Positions 13,035 to 25,472 of a stretch of 64,000 nt of DNA are shown here, piece by piece. The notes under the pieces were generated by a model. That model saw nothing but the letters and a program-made list of their open reading frames with translations. It did no database searches and had not been told where the DNA came from. Source of the stretch: Arthonia radiata. Lineage: Eukaryota > Ascomycota > Arthoniomycetes > Arthoniales > Arthoniaceae. The stretch is taken from contig PSQN01000005.1 of the NCBI GenBank assembly GCA_002989075.1, forward strand, positions 868,001-932,000, in the 5' to 3' direction. Each line of letters opens with the position of its first letter. Position 1 is the stretch's first letter. The position numbers and the translations under genes were made by a program.

Positions 13035-16000
13035 CTACTGCGCGGGCTGAGCTCTCGCTCTCCCCCGACCACGGCCACGACCACGGTGGCCCCCTCGACC
13101 GCGGCCCGCAGCTTCGAGGGTCGCCGGTGGAGGCACATGAGAGTAGTCGTGGGGCTGCACGTGTCTCTCAACAACGCCAGCCATAGGATCAGAGTTGTCA
13201 ACGGTGACGAAGCCATTACGGTTCGCATACTGACCGGGTCCTCCACGCATAGCACGAGGCGTCGGCGGATACCCTATACCGCCGTGCTGGTGATTACCAC
13301 GAGCTGGTCGCTGTGGAAGCTGCATGGTCTGGCCGTTTGCTACACCACTGAAGCCATTGGGTCCAGTATATCCAGCCCGAGATGGCGAACCGGACATGGC
13401 GCCTCGATAGGACCCTCGTAAGGGCGACGGAGCCGCTGCTGGCACAAATTGTCCAGCTACTCCTGCTCCTGCATCGAAGCCGTTCGTAGCGTAGTAGCCT
13501 CTGGGCTCCGTTGGCTTCTTGGGCCGCGTGTCAGCAAACACCTGCTGGTTAGTTAGGTTGAGAAGAGTGTTGCTTTCAACGGAAGCACCACGGAAGGCTG
13601 AGCAGCGTTCATTCAAATTTGTGCCACTCATGAAGGTGGCATCAAAAACGACATCCAGATATGTCGTTCGAGCACTGGCGGTGATGCCAACGACAGTGCC
13701 TGTCATGCCAATGGGTACCTTACCCTTATCAGAAACGTAGGTGCACCGGTCGCCCACCACAAAATGCTGTGCGCTAAGACGCTGTGCGACGTCAGCGGGC
13801 TTAAGGATCGAGTGCCTGGGCGCATTCTCAAGCTTTTGTGTCTTAGCTTCTGGAGTGTTCTGGAAAACATAGTCTGCGCGCTCCTCAATCTGCTTTACGC
13901 CCGAGGAGTCAAGCTGCTCCGCATGCAAGGGGACACGCTCAAATTCTTTAGTCTCGACTGATTTTAGCCACTTGCCAATCTCTTTCATCTTGTCGGCAGC
14001 AATCTCCGGAGGATAGAAGTCAGTATCCTGGAAGCCGTCGCCTTTGGGATTGCGCTGAACTCCAGCAATGAAGTCGGGAAAGTTGATCATGTACTGCGAG
14101 ATAAGATCAATGGCCTTAACACTGTACTCCCAACCAGACTGGCCTTTGCGTGAGTATCCCAAGACTTTCTGTTGCTTGGCCTCAAACTTGAGATTCAGAC
14201 CTAGATTGAGCCGCAGTGAGCTTGAAGTCACATTGAAGGACGAGGTGATCTTAGAAAGCGCCAGAGCATTCATCTGAAGCTGACTTGCCACACGATAGGC
14301 TGGGAAGTACGGCGTGTTCTGTTCGAGGCTTCGCACCATCTGCTTGCCCCACTGTTGGTCCTGACCTTTTGATGTGGCGATCCAAACATCGACTTTGTCG
14401 TTCGCCTTGTGACCAGCAATCTGTAAGGGACGTCCATAGCAGCCATCCTTCAAGCCAAGGAAGAAGCCGATCGAATGGAGTGGTAGCTCCTCCTCGATAG
14501 GCAGAGCTGCCCGCTCAAGGAAACGCTCGTCTTCGCTAAAGACGCTGTCGACGATGGTCTGCGTGGCGTACTGCGTTTCAACGCCAGCGATCGGGCCATA
14601 CTCCTTCACGAAATCGCCCTTTTCAGTCTTCGTGAGACCCTTGAGCATCTCAACATGTACAATCGAATCGACAGTGCCCGTGACCATGCCGAGACGCTTG
14701 CTGTAGACCTTCTCAATGCGATCCGCCATCTTGTGAAAATCGGTAATTGCGGAGTCGTTGTGGTGTAGTGTAATTGGCTGTGGCTGTGGATGTGAAGGAA
14801 GGATGTAGTCGAAGAGCTCATCGGAAACCTTTACGACCTTGGCCTCCTGCAGGAACGGATACCCGACGTGGACGACCTGTCCTAGCTTCTGCTTTGCGTT
14901 TTCTATGCTCGTCAGAGCCTCTGCACCAAGCAAAGTGACGACCATGTTTTGGTTGCGACTGTCTTGCTGAAAGACACTTACACCATGGTAAGCGAGCTGT
15001 CCCACGTGAGGTAGGACTTTCAATGTTGGAAAGCTTGCGAGCGACTCAACACCGAGCTTGACGCCGTTCATCAGACCAACGTGATATTCTAGTCCATCCA
15101 TGGTGGGTAGTTCGTATATGTTCTCGACACAGCGACAGTTCGGTATGTCATTGAAGACACCAGGCATTGAGGAAGGATAGGTGAAGTTCACATCGGAGGA
15201 GTACGTGAACTTCAACGACACTCCAAACTCGTTGCGCTTACGCTCGGCATCTGAGAGGCCATCCTCCTTGGTAGCCATGGCGGAGAGTAGCCTCTTCTCG
15301 TCGATGAAGGGGATCTTCACAACCGCTTCCCAGTCCATCTTCTTGCCGTTCATGTCAAGCTCAAAATCGCGAGGGTAGAAGTCGTAGATTGGTGATTTCG
15401 GATTGGTCATGAGGTCGTGGTATGTCTCGGGCACAATCGTCTTACTGCGGTCTGGCAACACTCCCATCAGCTGCTGGTAAGGTCGAAACGGCTGACCCAA
15501 TGTGAATTTCATGTTTGCGCCGAAGCCCTTCTTGACGTCGGATATCATCGGCGAGTAGTGATATTGAAAGAACCACGGCCATGACGCAACGCCCCGATAG
15601 TAGTAGTACAAGACCCACTGCAAGCCTTGCACGTAATTCTCAGCAAACCGGCGTAGCTCAATTTCGTTGTCGAGGCCCCATTTAAGCTTGTCACGGTAGT
15701 AAGTGTCCCGCCACTCGTAGAACTTGTTGTCGTATTTTTCTTGCATGTTCTTCTGAGCGTCGTCGACAGATGTGTCGACAATTCTGGCCTTGTCGTACTT
15801 CCTTATGACTCTGAAGAGTGCGGTCTGAGCCTCTTCGTCGTCAGCATCATCGTCAGCGTCATCTTCCAGCGGCGGCGGGGAGACAATCTGCATGTGGCGG
15901 TTGCCTCGCTCGTCTTCCACTGTCTTCCAGTCAAGGTGCAGATCTTTTGCAAGGGTTTTCACAAACTCCCGATCACACGCAGGCAGAGTCGCCCCAAGAT

Positions 16001-17392
16001 CGAGCGGAGGTTTAACAGTAAACCCAGAACCACTGCTGTTGACCCACCTCTTCACTTGCGCAAAAAGCTGCTTCTGCGGCGTCGACATAGTCACTTGGCC
16101 GTTATTGGTGCGCTTAGGTGCCTCAACTTCCTCTTGCTTTTGCTTACTTCGTATCCAGCTTGCGTCTGAGTATTCCGACTCGAAGAAGCGATGCTCAGCG
16201 CTGGACAACTCGTCAAGCAGAACCCCCAACCTCTCGAGATTGATCTCGCCGCCATCGTTAATATAACCGCCCGCCTTCGGCAAGACCTTCTTGTAAGACT
16301 CAAACATCAGCGCAAGCGCACCTTCGTTGATGTGCAAATGTGGCAAATTGGGCAGAAAGTCGTTTCCGATAAAGAAGCCCATAAGAATGAAATCGTCAAT
16401 AATACGCTCCATGTCGAACGCAAAGGGTAAGCCGCCATCCACAGCAAGCTCTTGAAACTCGAGCTCCAGATACTCGCGCACGATGCAGAGGTGCATCAAG
16501 TAGAAGTTCTGATGCTCAAGCTCCTTGCTCTTGACTTTGCTCTGGCGGCCAAAGGTGACCTCTTCTCTTAGAAGACAAAAGTGAGGGTCGTGACTGAGAA
16601 GACCGAGCATAATCAAGTCTGCATCCAAGCCGTACAGACAATGTCGGACGTTTGGGTCGTAAGCAGGCTGACTCTTCGCTTGGCGAATGTACTCCATGAT
16701 CTTGTGCTCGCCCTCACCAGGAACCTCATGACCCGACAACACAACTTCGACGTTCTGCCAGTCAGCGTCTTCTGTGACCTTTTTAGCAATAAAGTATTTC
16801 AGTTGTTGAGTTAATCGAGCCATAAACTCTGTGCCAGGTGTGATACAGTTGCTGTCAAAGGGAGTCTCTTTGGGCATTTCAGCGCCTTGGGCAATCGCCT
16901 TTTCCCTCGCTTTCTCTGCATCTAGTGCCGTCCTGAATCTTCGCGCACGCTGCTGGTTCATCTTCGCGCGAGGCGCAACACCATCAATGGCCATGAAGAA
17001 GAGCTGCTTAGGCTTGATCTTGCTGAAAAGATGCTCGATGTAATTGAAGATAGCAATGAACATTTTGTCTTCCGTCATGCGAAAGGTGGGAGAGTCCGAG
17101 TCTTTGTGTGTACAGTTGTGGATGATGCCGTTCATGTCCAGCTGTGGTGCTCGTCAGGATAGTATGTGGGATCAGAACGCGAGAACGTACATATAGACAG
17201 TCGAATTCGGGTATGCGACTCTCCGCAATAAGCTGAGAAATCGCGGGATAGCTTTGACAACGTTAGTAAATGTGCGCTGCACATTGTAAATCACACTCCG
17301 CACATACCGCTCGCTCATCCATCTGAAGAACTTGGGGACACCTGCAATCGTAAGCTCCGGCTGACCCTAGTCGTTGTTTCAAACATACCCAT
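13035..17392 (-). CDS. XRN1: 5'-3' exoribonuclease 1
   Basis: Cytoplasmic enzyme that degrades decapped mRNA from the 5' end. Exons in transcript order: 17389-17392, 17308-17341, 17191-17251, 13035-17141, giving 1401 residues. The first coding exon is only ATGG; the joined start reads MGVPKFFRWMSERYPAIS, the canonical XRN N terminus, which proves the three small exons. The XRN_N catalytic domain spans about residues 1-230, with LDMNGIIHNC, the AIDGVAPRAKMNQQRARRF block, GTEFM, SGHEVPGEGEHK and YGLDADLIML supplying the acidic metal ligands. The central helical domain and the PAZ/SH3-like modules follow. The last 25 residues are an Arg-Gly-rich tail (GRGRGGHRGRGRGRGRAR). Length is close to fungal Xrn1 and longer than nuclear Rat1, and the SH3-like region (HFVVGDRCTYVSDKGKVP) supports Xrn1. 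No defects seen. Confidence 0.97.
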
Positions 17393-17998
17393 CTTGATAA
17401 TTTCAGCTGGCGAAGAATGTCTAAGATCTGGACTTCATAACAAAGCTAGAACAACCGAAGGCACGCATACGCCGAGCGCCCGCTCACCAGCAAGCAATGA
17501 GTGAACAGGTGAGTATCTGAACACACAATGCCGTCAAAGATACTTCTGACAGAGAGAAGAGGATTTAGAGGCTTTCGCCGGTGCGAGATGAACTAACGAC
17601 AATGTGTGGAAAGGCGAACGAGGAAGTCGCAAACGACGGACGAGAACTTCGGAATAAAATTGATCCGCGAGCTATCGATTGGGATCGGAGGTCCGTGCGC
17701 GATCTCGAAAAATGCCATTGGCCGCGAGCAGGAGCTGTCCGTTTCGGAGGTATTGGAAATGGAGCGAATTTATTGAATTTATGGTGACATCTTCACATTT
17801 CATTCAAGCACGCTAGGCAGGTAAGCTTCGCCGGAAACTCAGATCTGTGCATGCCCATCCGCGACCGATCAATGGGAACGGACGCCATGTACGGAGTATG
17901 CCCAGACTGATCATGCACTTTTCCCATGCTCTGTTAGTAGGTGGCCCCAACTCCTGCGCTGAATGTAGACGTAGGCAATGCTTCGACTCCGACCTCTA
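17393..17998. other. XRN1 promoter and NmrA-like gene 3' flank
   Basis: About 600 bases between two minus-strand genes. No coding frame longer than about 70 codons, no repeat and no recognisable site. Confidence 0.5.
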
Positions 17999-19301
17999 TT
18001 ACAATCCTGCTGAACCAGTGAACCCCAGTTCCGCCTCGGCTCTCTTCTCCTCTCGCCCTGCGACACTCCCGCTGCCCTCAGTGAGCCCGTTCTCAATAGC
18101 GTCCGACGCAATGTCTGAGCTTGTCTCGTCATCCAGCATCCACGTTAGGCCATTGGCTTCTTCCTCGCCGGGGAAGATCTCGTGCGCATACTCCTCGATG
18201 CCACGGTTGCCTTCCCAGAGCTCGATCGACTCGTGTGGGTAATACATCTCTGGACCGAAGTAGGGTGCACCTTGATCGCCAAGGACCTCCTGCATTGTTA
18301 GGAGGTGTTCACGGTACCCGTCGGGAACAGGGACATGGAACTCGATTGGTCCTCTCCGGTATTCGACTTTGCGATCCAGTCCACGACTGAAAGCTTCGCA
18401 CGTCTGAATCGGTGTGAGCACTTCAAAGGTGAGAGGAATGCTAGCACTCGTGTCAGCGATGATTCGGCGTCGTAGTCTACGGCCAGCCTTTTCTTGGCTT
18501 TCTGTCTCGAATAGGCATTGGCCAGACTGGACAGAAGGCAGTCCGATGCAGAAGTCATGCGCCGTCGATCTGATGAGAATACATGCGGATGCACTTTACG
18601 CGGAAAGTGCATATCCGGGGGCCAAGGGAGGTTTAGGGTTCCATTCGGAAGACTCACCGATGGCCTGCCCAGCGCTCCGGGCCTTCTTTGAAGATCTGGA
18701 GAAGGGCAGGGCCCATGTCGTGTTCAGGGTCCAGCCAGGGAATGGGCGAGTCCGGTGGGAATGGCGCTTGCCAAACGAAACTGCCGTCTTTTTGAAGCTC
18801 CAAACCGAAGAGTGGATAGCGCAAGCTGGTAAAATTGTTGTTGTAGCACCCAGCATATACGTACGTCGAGTTGAGACCGCGAAGAGATCGCAAGTACTGT
18901 TCCACTTCATACTTGCTGGCCCAAAATGGGATGGCCTTCCAGCCTCTGTTGAACTTGGAGTGATCGACCATGCTGCTGTAAACGTAGTGTGTGACGCCTG
19001 CTTCTTTTGCAGCATCGGCCAGACGGCACCCGATTTTTACCTCATCACCATAGTGGTAGGTGTTGATGAACGCAATGTCGGCGTCTTTGAATAGCGAGTT
19101 GACAAGATTTGGATCTTCGAGCGATCCTTGCACAAGAGTGACATTCTCCAAACCTTCTAGCTCAGGCCCGACTATGTCATCTTTCTGGTGTACTTGAGCT
19201 CGCACACGCCAGCCGACTGCGGAGGCGGCGCGCACGACACTCGCGGCTTGTCGGCCGGTGCTGTTGACAGTGACGAGAAGGCGTGATTTTTGCGATGGCA
19301 T
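17999..19301 (-). CDS. NmrA-like NAD(P)-binding protein
   Basis: Atypical short-chain dehydrogenase of the NmrA/HSCARG type; such proteins bind NAD(P) and either sense redox state or reduce small substrates. Exons: 18658-19301 and 17999-18440, 361 residues. The intron is long for this locus (217 bp); the acceptor at gtgctag gives the continuous reading GHRIPLTFEVLTPIQTCEAF, typical of the family. The start ATG at 19301 gives MPSQKSRLLVTVNSTGRQAASVVRAA, with a Rossmann nucleotide-binding turn (NSTGRQAASV) at residues 13-22. HYVYSSMVDHSKF and the WASKYEVEQYLRSL helix follow, carrying the Ser and Lys seen in NmrA proteins. Whether it is an enzyme or a regulator cannot be told from sequence. Neighbouring genes are unrelated. 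Confidence 0.85.
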
Positions 19302-20651
19302 TAACCTTGTGGCACCCTCCGCAGTCCAAACCTTAAACGAAGACTCCTTGGGTCGCAAATGGATCCCGGTGGCGCGCGCGAAGCTCAGACTATCGACAAC
19401 AACCCCAGGGTTCTATTGAAGTGGCAGTTGGCGTATGTCAAGACGACAAATTGCTAGCAAACGACAGTGCCCGAACTGCGATGAGATGACGTTTAGGGAA
19501 GGGGCGATGATGTTGAGCGAGTGGGTGAGAGCGAAGGATCGAGAAGATGAGGCAAGAGTGAGGTTAGAATGACGGAGGATTTGGGTGGAAGATGCACTTC
19601 CAGTGCGGGCACTTGTGTGGTAGTGCTGAAGAGAGTTTGTGTGAATGCGGAGTGCGTTAGAGGTGAAGCTGCCTAGCGACTGTTGAATTGTTGAGCTTTT
19701 CACTTCTTATTACTTGAAAGGAACTGCTGCCATCGTGAATTCCTCTTCTTGGCCTGGATCAATGCCTTCGTGGGCGCAAGGCCGATAGTGCACGCTCAAC
19801 GTCGAACAGACACTGTCTCAGGAGCAGGCGGAGGGGATCGGGTAGGCAGCAAGAGGTGCTCTCAGGTAGCATCTAGCGGAAGCCACATGTCAGGATTAAG
19901 ATCTGGGGTCGAGGGGTTCATGGTGGCAGCGCGAGATGGGGAACGCAGATGGAATGGTGGCACTGTGGGAGCGAGGGAGGATGGCTGTCCGTATCTAAAG
20001 TCTAAATGGGAGTTGTGTGACGCGGGCAATCGAGCCATTGAAAAAGGAGGCAGAAGCTTGCATCGGTCTAATGCTTTTTTGCAGCAAAGAGGCGAAGCTG
20101 TCACTCCGCTCGACCTGCCTGACTCGCTCTGCCGGCCAACATTCTCCACTCACTAGCACCGCCATGTGCTGCGATCGGTTGCAGAGTTCGTCGTCATAGT
20201 TGCTTCTTACGGCACTCCAGGCTGACCTTTGAAGATCAATGGTTACTATTCGCTCGTTACGGAGAATTTCTGACGCCTTTGCGCCTCCCCCGGGATGGCT
20301 ATTCGATCCGCTATGTAGATAAGAATACCATGCACTCTGCATCCACTGTACAAAAGCAGCAGTACCAACACGTTCCCATCTGACCTATTCCAATCTTCGC
20401 CACATACTGTGCCAGGAAGCCTTGATCTGTACCACTACAGACTTCCGATGTCGCCATTGCTCGCCCCTCGATAGCTCTCCCACGTGGCTTTCCATGAGCC
20501 ATTGGTCGACTCTCCAAGCATTTCAGCGTGTACCATCTACATGTCTTTGGGTCGCCGTCTCTTAGGCCTCCGATGTTCTCAAGGCGGAGTCCTGGTGACC
20601 GTACTGGTAGCCTTGTTTGCGCTCTATCGCACACCGCAATTGTGAGCTGGC
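19302..20651. other. Intergenic, NmrA-like promoter and GSY1 3' flank
   Basis: About 1.35 kb between two minus-strand genes. Short open frames on both strands (up to 180 codons, one reaching into the GSY1 3' end) have no domain and no codon pattern that stands out. I see nothing else. Confidence 0.5.
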
Positions 20652-23099
20652 TCACGCACGTGCGGAAGGCTTCACCAATCCAGGCGCTCCATAACCGTTC
20701 ACTGGATTCGCCATCTCCTCGGGCACAAGTATCGAGCCCGTAGACCCATCTACCTGCGTTGGTGTAATGTCCGTTGCATTCGAATCCTTCTTGGATCGGA
20801 GGGCGAGTGGAAAAGGGTACTCCTCGGGATCTTCCTCTTCTGGCAATTTCCACGCAATGTAGTCTTCAGTACTTAGGCCTTCCATGCCCTCCTGCAGGGA
20901 CGCGAAGTCTCCAGGTGTCATCATGCCTGACCGGTCTCGTGGTGACCCTGGCGCGGACAAAGGCCTCGTTAGTTTCGCTGGTGCTGCATCACCAAACACA
21001 TCGCCCGCCGCTTCGTCTCCGTCGAAGCTTTGAGGATATGCCCGCCTCAGAGCCAGCTGACGAGCTTTCACATATTCCATGCCCATCCGCTTCCAGTCTA
21101 GCAAGTCGCTGAGGCGCTCAGTGCGGTTTCGTTGGTTGATGCGTTGTCTTCTGCTCTTCATCGTGAAGTCGAACATGTAATTGGCAAGTTGATTGACTGA
21201 ATCGTCAATCCCTTTCATGCGTCGGTCAACAATGTAGATACCATAGTCAGAAGCGTTCTCTATTAGCTCCTCCATGTAGCATCCAAAGCCAGAGAGGTTT
21301 GTCGTGATACTAGGGACGCCCATCACTGTACATTCAGCTGGCGTGTAGCCCCATGGCTCGTAATATGATGCGAATACTCCCAGATGAGTGCCTCTAACGA
21401 AATCATCGTAGTCCATAGGTAATACCGGGTTGGCCGAGTTCAGGAATTCTGGGTGAAAGACGATTTTGACGCGGTCTGACGAAGAATTAAATAGCTGACA
21501 TCTGCGGATCTGGTTTAGAATCGGGTCGTCAGCGTCGTTGACCATGTTGTGCGTCACTACCGGAGGTAGAGTGTTGCGTTTCATTGCGTATAGCCGACGT
21601 CGTAACATGATCTTGTCCTGTGGTGTCAGCAACTCCTTGTCTTCTGGCATTGGTTGACCCTCGCTCCATGTGAGCGACCGATCAAAGAGCTTCTTGCCAA
21701 TGTTCTCCTCGATCGACCGCACGGTGTCATGCAGCGACTTGATGACCGCTTGACCTTTGAGTGCCTCTACTGTCAGTGAGGTGACTTGAGCTGGCATGAT
21801 TATGAAAGCCACAATCGTCATGTCCGAGTTTGCTGATTTGAGACGCCAGTTGAGTCTTGCCAGGGACTCGATAAACATATCCACACCCTTGTTGCGATAT
21901 TCGTATCGTCCAGCGGTGAACAGATATAAGGTCTTTTCGGGATCGAAGTCGTTGTGCCCGTAAAAGTGCCCGCGCACGAAGTCATTAATTCGCGCTTTGT
22001 TGGTCGCATGCAAATTCTGGAACTCGTGTGTAGCTGCAAATTTCTTGACGTTGAGACCGTTGGGCAGAACACCGTCGGGTTTTCGCTTTAGCAGATGCTC
22101 GCTTTCATATGCTGTGATATGAGACACCGTGGTGAAGACATCTGCAGAGTGGGCTGCAGCTCTCTCGATGCAGTACCTGTGGTAAATCCCGCGCTTGCCG
22201 GCTTCTGAATCAACGTCAAAGTTTTGCAGATTGTTGTAGAAGTCCACATTCCCTGCGCACAGGTACCTGCCGAGCAGCGTTGCATGCGTTGTGAAGATGG
22301 TTGTGCAGTCAATCATTCTCTTCTTGGTGAGCGGTAGCGCGACACCTGCCAGCCATTCGTGGAATTGAGCGACAACAGCTCTGCGAGTCTCGTGGTAGGT
22401 ATACTAGATTGGTGTCAGTGGGCGCACATCAACAATTGTGCGCTTCGCGTACCTCTCCGAGAAACCTGGATTGGCTGCAGTTAGCAAAGGGGTTTGAACA
22501 TTGGTGGTGGCTGAGACGTACCAAGAGATGATGTATCCGAACACGATGGCTTCGTTCGTCTCATCATCACCAGGAGGCGCTGGAATGCCGCATGTTGTCC
22601 AGAGATCCGCCTTCCACTCATCCAGATACCCATAGGCAGATTTCGTGTCGAAGAGGAGTACTCGAGGCGCACCGTCGATAAGCCATCTGCCGTAAAGCGT
22701 CCGGATCCCTCGGGCGTTCATGTTTGACATCGTCGTGCTCAGTGCCTTGTCCTTCGGCTCGAGTATTTCCACTTCTACAGCGGCCTGTTGCAAGCTGTCA
22801 GCGCGAGCTTCCATAGCCAGTACTCTCGACTGACCGAAGCATAGTTGAGGGGTCCGAGTAGGGTATAGCTGGAGCCATATTCGGCGGTTGTGACTTGAGC
22901 TTTCGATTTGAGGACCGAGTAAATACCGCCAACTGTGGCAGGTTAGTCCCATGGCTACCAGTCGACATGGTAGGGAGATGGTACCTCGATTGGCAACCTC
23001 CGTCGCAACTTCAAATAGGACGTGGTTGCCAACATCTCGCTTCTGAGCGTCTTCGTCTGGTAGACTGGCGGACTGCAAGGGTTCGTAGGAGGCGGACAT
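20652..23099 (-). CDS. GSY1: Glycogen synthase
   Basis: Cytosolic GT3-family enzyme that extends alpha-1,4-glucan chains from UDP-glucose on a glycogenin primer. Five exons in transcript order: 22985-23099, 22835-22932, 22522-22784, 22453-22465, 20652-22403; 746 residues. Exon 4 is a 13-nt microexon that supplies the W-F-L-G-E junction after VFGYIIS. Family landmarks: [14 protein letters not shown] then [12 protein letters not shown] (UDP-glucose site) at the N terminus, [15 protein letters not shown], the FHEWLAG and [18 protein letters not shown] blocks, [21 protein letters not shown], and the nucleotide-binding [16 protein letters not shown] near residue 500. The C-terminal 110 residues hold [18 protein letters not shown], a Ser/Pro-rich stretch placed like the inhibitory phosphorylation sites of yeast Gsy proteins. 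Start chosen at the first ATG in frame before the conserved region. No lesions seen. Confidence 0.96.
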
Positions 23100-23984
23100 C
23101 TCAAGGAGAGTATATGTAGAGGGTATTCTTGTGCTACTGCATGGAGGGAGCTCGTGAAACAGCTTCAATGTGAGAAGCTATGTACAAGTGTACTTTGACC
23201 ACGAGGAGTTGGAGCTGATGGTGTCCAACTCTGGTACAGTCGACGACCCTACTCGCAAGGATGAGTATGTGCAAGAAGACGAGGTGGAAGAGGATATTAG
23301 GTGGAGTAAATGGAGCAGAGATGGGCCGATGACACTCCCCGCGCGAGCACACAATGGCTGGATGGCTGGAGCTCTGCATGTTCAAACTTTACCCCAGCCC
23401 TTAGCGCCGCGCTAGTGCCGGCCGCTTGGCACTCGTCTCAAAAAGGTACTCCATACGGAGGACGCTCTTCACGATCTCGACACAGTCCTGAAGATGATTC
23501 ACAGTCTTCCGCTCGTACTGAGCGCACACATACAACGCGCGGCAGAGGAGATGAAGGAGGAGGAGCTAATGCGCCCATACACACTACAACAAGATCTTCA
23601 AATTCGACCAAGACTACCTGTGCCAGGTGCCTGACAGTCGTCCAAGGAAGTGAACGGTCTACGAGATTGCTCAGCCCGTACTGAAGGGCTAGTGTGCACG
23701 AGGTAGAACAGCGTCCAATAGCAAAGGCACCGGATCACGACTGGACCAAAACTCATAGGCTGAGACTGCCGTGCTATTTTGCAAAGGCGCGATTACATGT
23801 ATTATCGAAAGACGGCATGAATGGTCGCTGCAGCACCTTATATGGCACTTCAGACTGGAAAGCCAAGTGCTTTCCAAGTGATCTTGCTTATGAACTTGAC
23901 AACCTGAAGCCAGAGAGGGGTTGATTCTGCGAGAGACTGATGATGAAGGTGTGAATAGTGGGGACATACCAGCACCAGTGAAAG
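23100..23984. other. GSY1 promoter side and edge of accessory island
   Basis: No supported gene. The plus-strand frames here (for example 23170-23415 and 23310-23684) have compositions expected of chance reading. From about 23.7 kb the base composition looks more AT-rich than in the core regions, which I take as the left edge of the accessory island. Confidence 0.4.
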
Positions 23985-24088
23985 AACATGTTTCCGGGTA
24001 TCTCTGCAAGCACGGCACTCTTCAATTGATATCTGTGCAGCGGCGTCTTTCCGCGCTTACGGGCCGGCCAGCTGGAGCTATGTAACAC
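23985..24088 (+). repeat. Dispersed repeat, left copy
   Basis: About 100 bases that align, in the same orientation, with 31989-32098. The shared core is ttgatatct, then cggcgtc, ttccgcgcttac, gggccgg and tggagct in the same order, with an 11-base gap and a few small ones. This copy overlaps the 3' end of the decayed Crinkler/RHS-like gene, so the right copy could be a fragment of a second member. Confidence 0.65.
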
Positions 24089-25335
24089 CTCTCTCCCATC
24101 GTTCGACCCAGTTGTTCCACTTGTCAGGAAAGCCCTTGCACTGATGCATTGGATTGAACTCAGGATGGATGATAAATGTATGACTCTCGAAGTGCTTCGA
24201 GAAGCGATGGCTCAAGGCCTCGCCAAAGTTGAGGCCGCAACGTTTGGGCAAAGCCAGTGCAACAACAGCTTCTGCTTCTTTTGTTCCAGAGCAGCCACTC
24301 GTGTTGTGACTCGCTCGATGATGCAATCTGTTGGAAGATAAAGCGCTGAAACGGAATTCTCGATTTCCGAACCGTTGGGCTGTATCTGATACTCATCATG
24401 CCGCTTCCGCCTTACCATGAACACTGCGTGAGAAACCCTGCCATCTTCACCCCATGGTGACAGCCGAGCGAGCTCTTCTTCAACGTTTGGGCTGCCCAGT
24501 TTGACGCCTCAAGATCGCTCAAGCGACTCCGTCCGCGTGTCAACGTAGCGAGATATAGGACCGAACTTGTCGATGCGGTCCATCGCAGCTGCGAAGCTGA
24601 CATTTTTACGTAGCCTGACGCTTCTCAATTGTTAGCTTAGGTTAACCAGCGAACGACTTTACTTACAGCTGCTCAAGCTCAGATTGCTGCCAGGGATTCA
24701 TGACAATTGTTCTGAGTCCATGTTTCTTGCTGAGCTCTGTCTTAATGGCTTTTAGCCGGTCGGGAGACGGTGTGAAGATGACAAAAGCCGTGATACTCCA
24801 ACATGGCTCTGGGAATATCCGAGCGCCTTCGCGGAGGTCGAAAGCATCAAACACCATCCTCGGCCGCTGGCTGTCAGAAATATCTTTCAGATAGATGGTC
24901 GTTTCTTGAGTACATGTCTGCGATCTCTGTGTACAGTCTTACATCCCCAAATTGCAGTCTGCGACACATCGTAGGCCATGGTGCAGTCATGGCATCTCTC
25001 TTAGCCACCATCTTCGGTCCTCACCAGCATCGGAGATTGAAGGTTGTAGATGGCGAGCTCCTTGCTTTCAATATCCGCCAGCCTCATGTGGCTCCACTTC
25101 AACGTCCGCACAAACCGCTTGGCCCCGGCGCCCTCGGCTGATCTGTCTTATTCTTTTGGCGCCCCTTGAGTTCATGACCTGTACTCTATACTTCCGACTT
25201 CGAATAGCCCCTTTGGCTCGCTTCGTGCGGTCTGCGTCTTCGAGTGCGAATGCCATAGGAATAGTATGAACCTCTGTGGGTGTGCTCATCGAGCCAGCGG
25301 ACGACGCCGAGCTTGTAAATGGCCGCATCAAACAT
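24078..25335 (-). pseudogene. Decayed Crinkler/RHS-like gene (fossil)
   Basis: Fossil of a Crinkler/RHS-type gene (retrotransposon-hotspot-like P-loop family, expanded in many fungi and known as secreted effectors in oomycetes). Family-like stretches occur in order on the minus strand: an N-proximal LGVVRWLDEH region, FVRTLKWSHMRLADI, AFVIFTPSPDRLKAIK, MDRIDKFGPISRYVD (the family's DKFG-x-PRYV block) and SHTFIIHPEFNP near the end. The stretches lie in several different frames and cannot be read as one product, so the gene looks broken in several places. Divergence is modest enough that the family is still readable, suggesting moderate age. Family assignment is from memory of motifs only. It is transcriptionally divergent from the subtilisin-like gene. 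Confidence 0.55.
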
Positions 25336-25472
25336 TGACATTAGGTGATGCCCTTTCTCGTTCTTGATGAGCTAGCGACGCCGCCTTTTCGGACTGCTGT
25401 TTAAACGTGGAAAGTCCAACCTATAGCGCATCAGCCCAAAACATATTAAACTGTAATTAGGGGGGCCTTAGA

